Source of the DNA: Apostichopus japonicus
Taxonomy: Eukaryota; Echinodermata; Holothuroidea; Aspidochirotida; Stichopodidae
Reading direction: 5' to 3'
Length of the DNA: 64,000 bases
Assembly: GCF_037975245.1 (NCBI RefSeq)
Contig: NC_092568.1
Coordinates: 22,904,501 to 22,968,500, forward strand
The stretch's first letter is position 1; every line of letters begins with the position of its first letter. Positions 59,711 through 64,000 of this stretch are shown piece after piece. The position numbers and the translations under genes were made by a program. The notes under the pieces are model-generated. The model worked only from the letters and a program-made list of their open reading frames with translations. It had not been told where the DNA came from and searched no databases.

Positions 59711-60163
59711 CTAGTAGACTTTTCAGGGTATACTTAGACGTACAAATTATTGCGATAGATGCAGGCAAGTAAGTATTACATAGTGCGACGATAACCTGAA
59801 AGTATCAGCATTGATAAATGTTTGAACATACACGATGACTATACCACAGATAAAGCGTGCGTAGTTAATTAATGAGTATACGGTATATCTGCCGCCGAGC
59901 TTGCATAAAGATTTTACATTGTGAAGAGTTTCAGTACTCCTATTGATACAAAATTTTATACCACCATGCCTAGCGAGACAACTGAAAACTTATCTTCAGA
60001 ATTGTGCATTGTTAGGTACTATTTAAAAATATTTGATATATCTCCTTTTCATATCAGTTTTGACCGATCACTGTAGTGTGAACTCCAACGGTATTCACAC
60101 AACTGCTATTATTCAACTATATGTTTTACATCTATCACTGTATGAATTTTCTGACTATATATA

Positions 60164-60202
<39 letters not shown>

Positions 60203-60207
60203 ATATA

Positions 60208-60269
<62 letters not shown>

Positions 60270-60650
60270 TAGATAGATAGATAGATATATGCACACACAT
60301 ATATACCAATTATTTGCATATCATAAAATGCATGAAATGCACATATCGTGACAATTCCTCGTGACGTCACTGTGCCTACCATACAGCCTCTACGTTAACG
60401 TATTGTAACAATAGAGCATGATAGCTGTAGCATTTGAGTGATCAGTCAAGTTGCTTTCAAACTTAAGAGGCAGTCGTTACGTAATAAAGACAATATATTT
60501 ACCCGGTGGAATAAGAAGAAAAAAACAGAATTCAGTAGGATATGCTAGTAGACTTTTTTTCAGGGTATACTAGCGCTTACAATTATAGCGACAGATGTAT
60601 ATAGGCAAGTTAGTATTGTTTAGTGCGACTGTAACCGACTGCATGTAGTA
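59700..60650. repeat. Direct repeat pair (about 110 bp) flanking a TA/GATA microsatellite
   Basis: GATATGCTAGTAGACTTTT..CAGGGTATACT and TAGTGCGAC..TAACC occur at 59704-59800 and 60540-60635. Between them is a (TA)n run (60157-60267) passing into GATA units (60268-60286). Confidence 0.8.
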
Positions 60651-63600
60651 TATGATTAATGATGGGAAACTTTCAGCTGGGTGATCCTTGGAAGTGTGAA
60701 GCTATAAATAAATAGAATCCATGACTATCACTCTTGCTACAATGGATTCGAGATGGATAACTTTCTTTATTAAAGGAGAATTGGAATATCGTAAAGCAAT
60801 ATTTATATATATACTAGGGCATTGTGTCTTTTATTATCATTTTATTCGCGTAATACTGATTTTGTTATATCTTGCATGAATTATCACGGGCGCAAATTTT
60901 GTAGGTCACCTTCACTGGATAGAACAAAATGGTATATAGGGAAAAAATGCAGTTGTTGAAATGGATATAGGAAATACAAGATCCTCGTCGTGCATGCAGG
61001 GGCTTAATGCGTAAATTGGAGGGGAGGGAGAAGGGGGTGAGGGGTGGATGGCAGGAGGACCCCACCTCCCATCGTGAGTCAAGGGCAAAAGGTTTAGTTG
61101 GGGTATTTCCTTTAATCAGTCAGGAAGAAATATACATCAAGATATGGGAGATAATCCACCCACCTTTGAAGGCATGATCACGTCACTGCGTTCATGTATG
61201 TGAACATACTTTGTCTATATTCGAGTGATACTTCAGGCGCACCCGTCAACAATTCATTGTCTTAAGTATCCCACAACTTGCAGGATGGCGCTATATTTAT
61301 AAATGATGAAAACTGTAGGTATACATGAAAGTGCGAGTACAAATCAATCTGTTAATTTTCTCCAGTCCGCCAAAAAAACACCAGAGATGATATGAGTAGG
61401 TAAAATATTACAAATAAACCAATTGCAATTGACCCTCGGTAAATGTATTATGTTTAGCAACTGGTCAACTGAATCTACAAAGGCAGTGGCGGCACTATAG
61501 ATAGAACTGTAATGATTTTGCCACACACTAGGTCATCATTGAGATATCAATTGTTTTAAGAGACGAGCGAAAAGAAGATTTTTGGCAGTAAGCCAAACGG
61601 AGAAGCTACCAGCATTGCGTACAAGACGTTATCTTGAAATCAAGTAACCAAATTTGGCAACTTTTGAAGTTAATTGCCAAATTGGTTACAATCGGTGTTT
61701 CTCGATTAAGTAGTATAGTATATAGCAGCTATTGCATTGTTGCAATTTATGCGTTATATTTGCAGAGACGCACTACCTATAAGACTGTGAAAGCAGAGGC
61801 GTCGTGTGTCTGCAGGCCGCTAAACTGGGACATATTATATCAGCGGGACGCACTTTGCACTATTTATTGTTGTTTCCCAATTATAGGCCTATTATGATTT
61901 CCAATATATTATGAAAATGAGAATCCGCCATTCTTTATCCCACATCTTCCCAGGCCCCTCATTGACCCCGGGCCCGGGTCTGGATCCTCTCTGACCCCCT
62001 TTCGTCAGGTATGTGTAAACAAATAAAATAAACACAATTAATTGCAACTATTCGTTTATTGTTAGCATCTTGTTTCGAAGCCATACATGAGAAAAGGCCA
62101 CAGTCGAACTACACTATTTTTCGTTGATATATGGTTTTGCATGATAATGTTAAGTTTGTCTTAGTTTTGTAAAGTGTGATCCAGTCAGCTGAACGAGACA
62201 ACGATTCCCTGCTAATTATGAATAACGCATGATATGGCAACAGTTGTGTAAGTTGGCACAAGCAGCGGAATATGAAGCGGTTTATATACATATACGGAGA
62301 TTGTGTATACAGCCAAAGGCACATATTTAATTTATTAGACTAATCGAATGATGGATTACTATGCCATAAGAGAAGAACCAATGGAATTTTAATCTAACGA
62401 CACAATTTATTTAAGGAAATCTGCCGGTTATGCGTTACTGATGGATCTGACTTCATACGTACGGTTTTTTAATTTTAATTAAGGCTGCTTAGCACGCATG
62501 CGCACTAACGGCGCGGAGCTCACTTTTCTTGTTTTAAGTCTTGTGCGATTGAAAATGGAAAGTAGTTTTATGTTTGAAGTATGTTGTGGAAGAAAACAGG
62601 GCGGGTGTGGAGGAGAGGGAACCCGAAAATTGGTATGTTAGATAAATCCATCATATACCTACCCTGGGGAATCCCATGGGTGTAGGTAGACCTTCTTTTA
62701 AGGGGTTCCAATTCTTTTCTTGGGAAGGTTAAGGGATGACCTACTTGCTTCCACAATGTTTATTTTTTTTGGAGGGGCCTGACAGATATTTGTGGGTCCT
62801 AAGACCCCGCTCTTTACCCTCTCCCGACCCAACGTCACTGGATACTACTCTGAAATGATGAGGCTTTAGTAACAAACGTAACTACCAAAATGAGCTACGG
62901 GAAGCTGCATTATAAAAGGATCGATATCTCTAATTAAGATCAATCAATGTACCTTTCCTTGTAATAAATATACCAAATATTATTCTTTTTACAACACAAT
63001 CAAATAATTGACACAATTTTTACCAGACAAGGGGTAAAATTTAATGACAACATTCAAGATTTGTTGTTAGTGTTAATGTAATACAGAGAGTGTAAAATGT
63101 GGTACTGCATTAGCTAATATATCGCCAGTGGCCTTGAAATGGAGGACTGGATAAAAAACACCCTTATATATCGAAAGAGAAGGAAGAGCAAAAAGGAGGT
63201 TATCAAGACCACAGAGAAGAAATTTTAAAGAAAAAACTCACCTATAGTAATATCTGCATGAGCTATTATTTCATTGACCTGATATCCACTAGATCAGTTC
63301 TTGGTGTACTCTTCCATTATGGACTGTCACTATATATGATGATCAAGCATCAGGGTTTTATCTAGCACATTTTTAAGTTTCTATACACCACAGAAAAAGG
63401 AACACAATGTAAACTGCAACAATAATAAGGTATAGGGTGAAGATAGCTAGGATTAGAGTAGAACTACAAAGCTATAGCTGCATTCCATTTATGGAGTCGA
63501 CTGCATGCCAACCATTTTAGTTTTAGCAATGATGCATGGTAACTTACGGCTTTAAATTGAAGCAAATTTCTCAGTTTGTTGACACTTGTTTTGTATTGGG

Positions 63601-64000
63601 GCAAAGGCGGTACGCTGGGGTGAGAGGGGGGGGGGGGAGGAAGGGAGGAGAAAGGGAATGCCTGCGGCAATGTGGGACTGCGGACAATACTCTGTATTTG
63701 TAGAGCATCGGTGAGTGTGGGGTGTTGTCGGTCGAGCATTTTGTTTCCTAGGGTTTCAGTTTTGGGTCCGTTGCACCGTTTCGGGTTAAGCCTTTTTTTT
63801 TTGGGGGGGGGGGGTCCGCTGGACGTGTCACGTGGAAAGCAACAGTAATATATACATAGCGCAATGATTTATGTGGTGTAATTATAGGAGGGGATACGGG
63901 CAATCGTTTAATTCATTTTCATATTGTTATCGATATACTATTGTCAACTCAACAACTGCTGATGTTGCGGGTAACGAAGCCAGTGTAATGCTTGTAGTCT
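60651..64000. other. Gene-free stretch upstream of gene C
   Basis: AT-rich DNA with G-rich tracts (61020-61045, 63620-63640, 63797-63812). No TMEM26-like exon or other recognisable coding sequence on either strand. Short frames lack motifs. Confidence 0.5.

Overview
This is animal nuclear DNA, most likely from a marine invertebrate. An echinoderm or similar deuterostome is my guess and cannot be fixed from this window. The reasons are spliced genes with GT-AG introns, AT-rich non-coding DNA full of microsatellites and poly-G runs, tRNA-derived SINEs, and many short non-autonomous DNA transposons. No bacterial-type operons, rRNA genes or CRISPR arrays are present.

The only genes I can support are three members of one family, TMEM26 (multi-pass membrane protein, molecular role not established). 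Gene A is on the plus strand (visible exons 4893-5106, 10761-11149, 12740-13127). Its first exon is not in the window. Gene B is on the minus strand and complete (36520-36731, 35300-35489, 34301-35017; 372 aa). Gene C is on the minus strand and complete (58399-58610, 46011-46233, 44451-45167; 383 aa), with a first intron of about 12.2 kb. All share the exon 1/2 and 2/3 junction phases, and gene A has one extra intron. B and C are close paralogues in head-to-tail order, while A is older and points towards them. A 56-codon minus-strand reading frame at 59540-59710 resembles the B/C cytoplasmic tail and may be the last exon of a fourth copy lying upstream of C.

Layout: 1-4.9 kb, upstream DNA with a tandem repeat, a hAT-type MITE and a foldback element. 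4.9-13.1 kb, gene A. 13.3-13.8 kb, a 147-bp tandem repeat carrying a perfect TGACGTCA in each unit. 14-34 kb, gene-free DNA with SINEs, MITEs with 8-bp target duplications, microsatellites, and a 1-kb tandem segmental duplication of which one copy carries a 1.55-kb insertion. 34.3-36.7 kb, gene B. 37.4-38.4 kb, a 31-bp minisatellite with a 155-bp higher-order period. 44.4-58.6 kb, gene C, with foldback elements and a 294-bp-arm palindrome in its introns. 58.6-64 kb, the flank of gene C with its putative promoter, the orphan tail frame, TA/GATA microsatellites and otherwise unrecognised DNA.

Nothing here looks like a multi-gene defence or biosynthetic system. The biological interest lies in the TMEM26 cluster (extra intron, possible gene conversion, NAGNAG acceptor, possible fourth copy) and in a well-preserved set of nested mobile elements whose insertion sites can be read directly.
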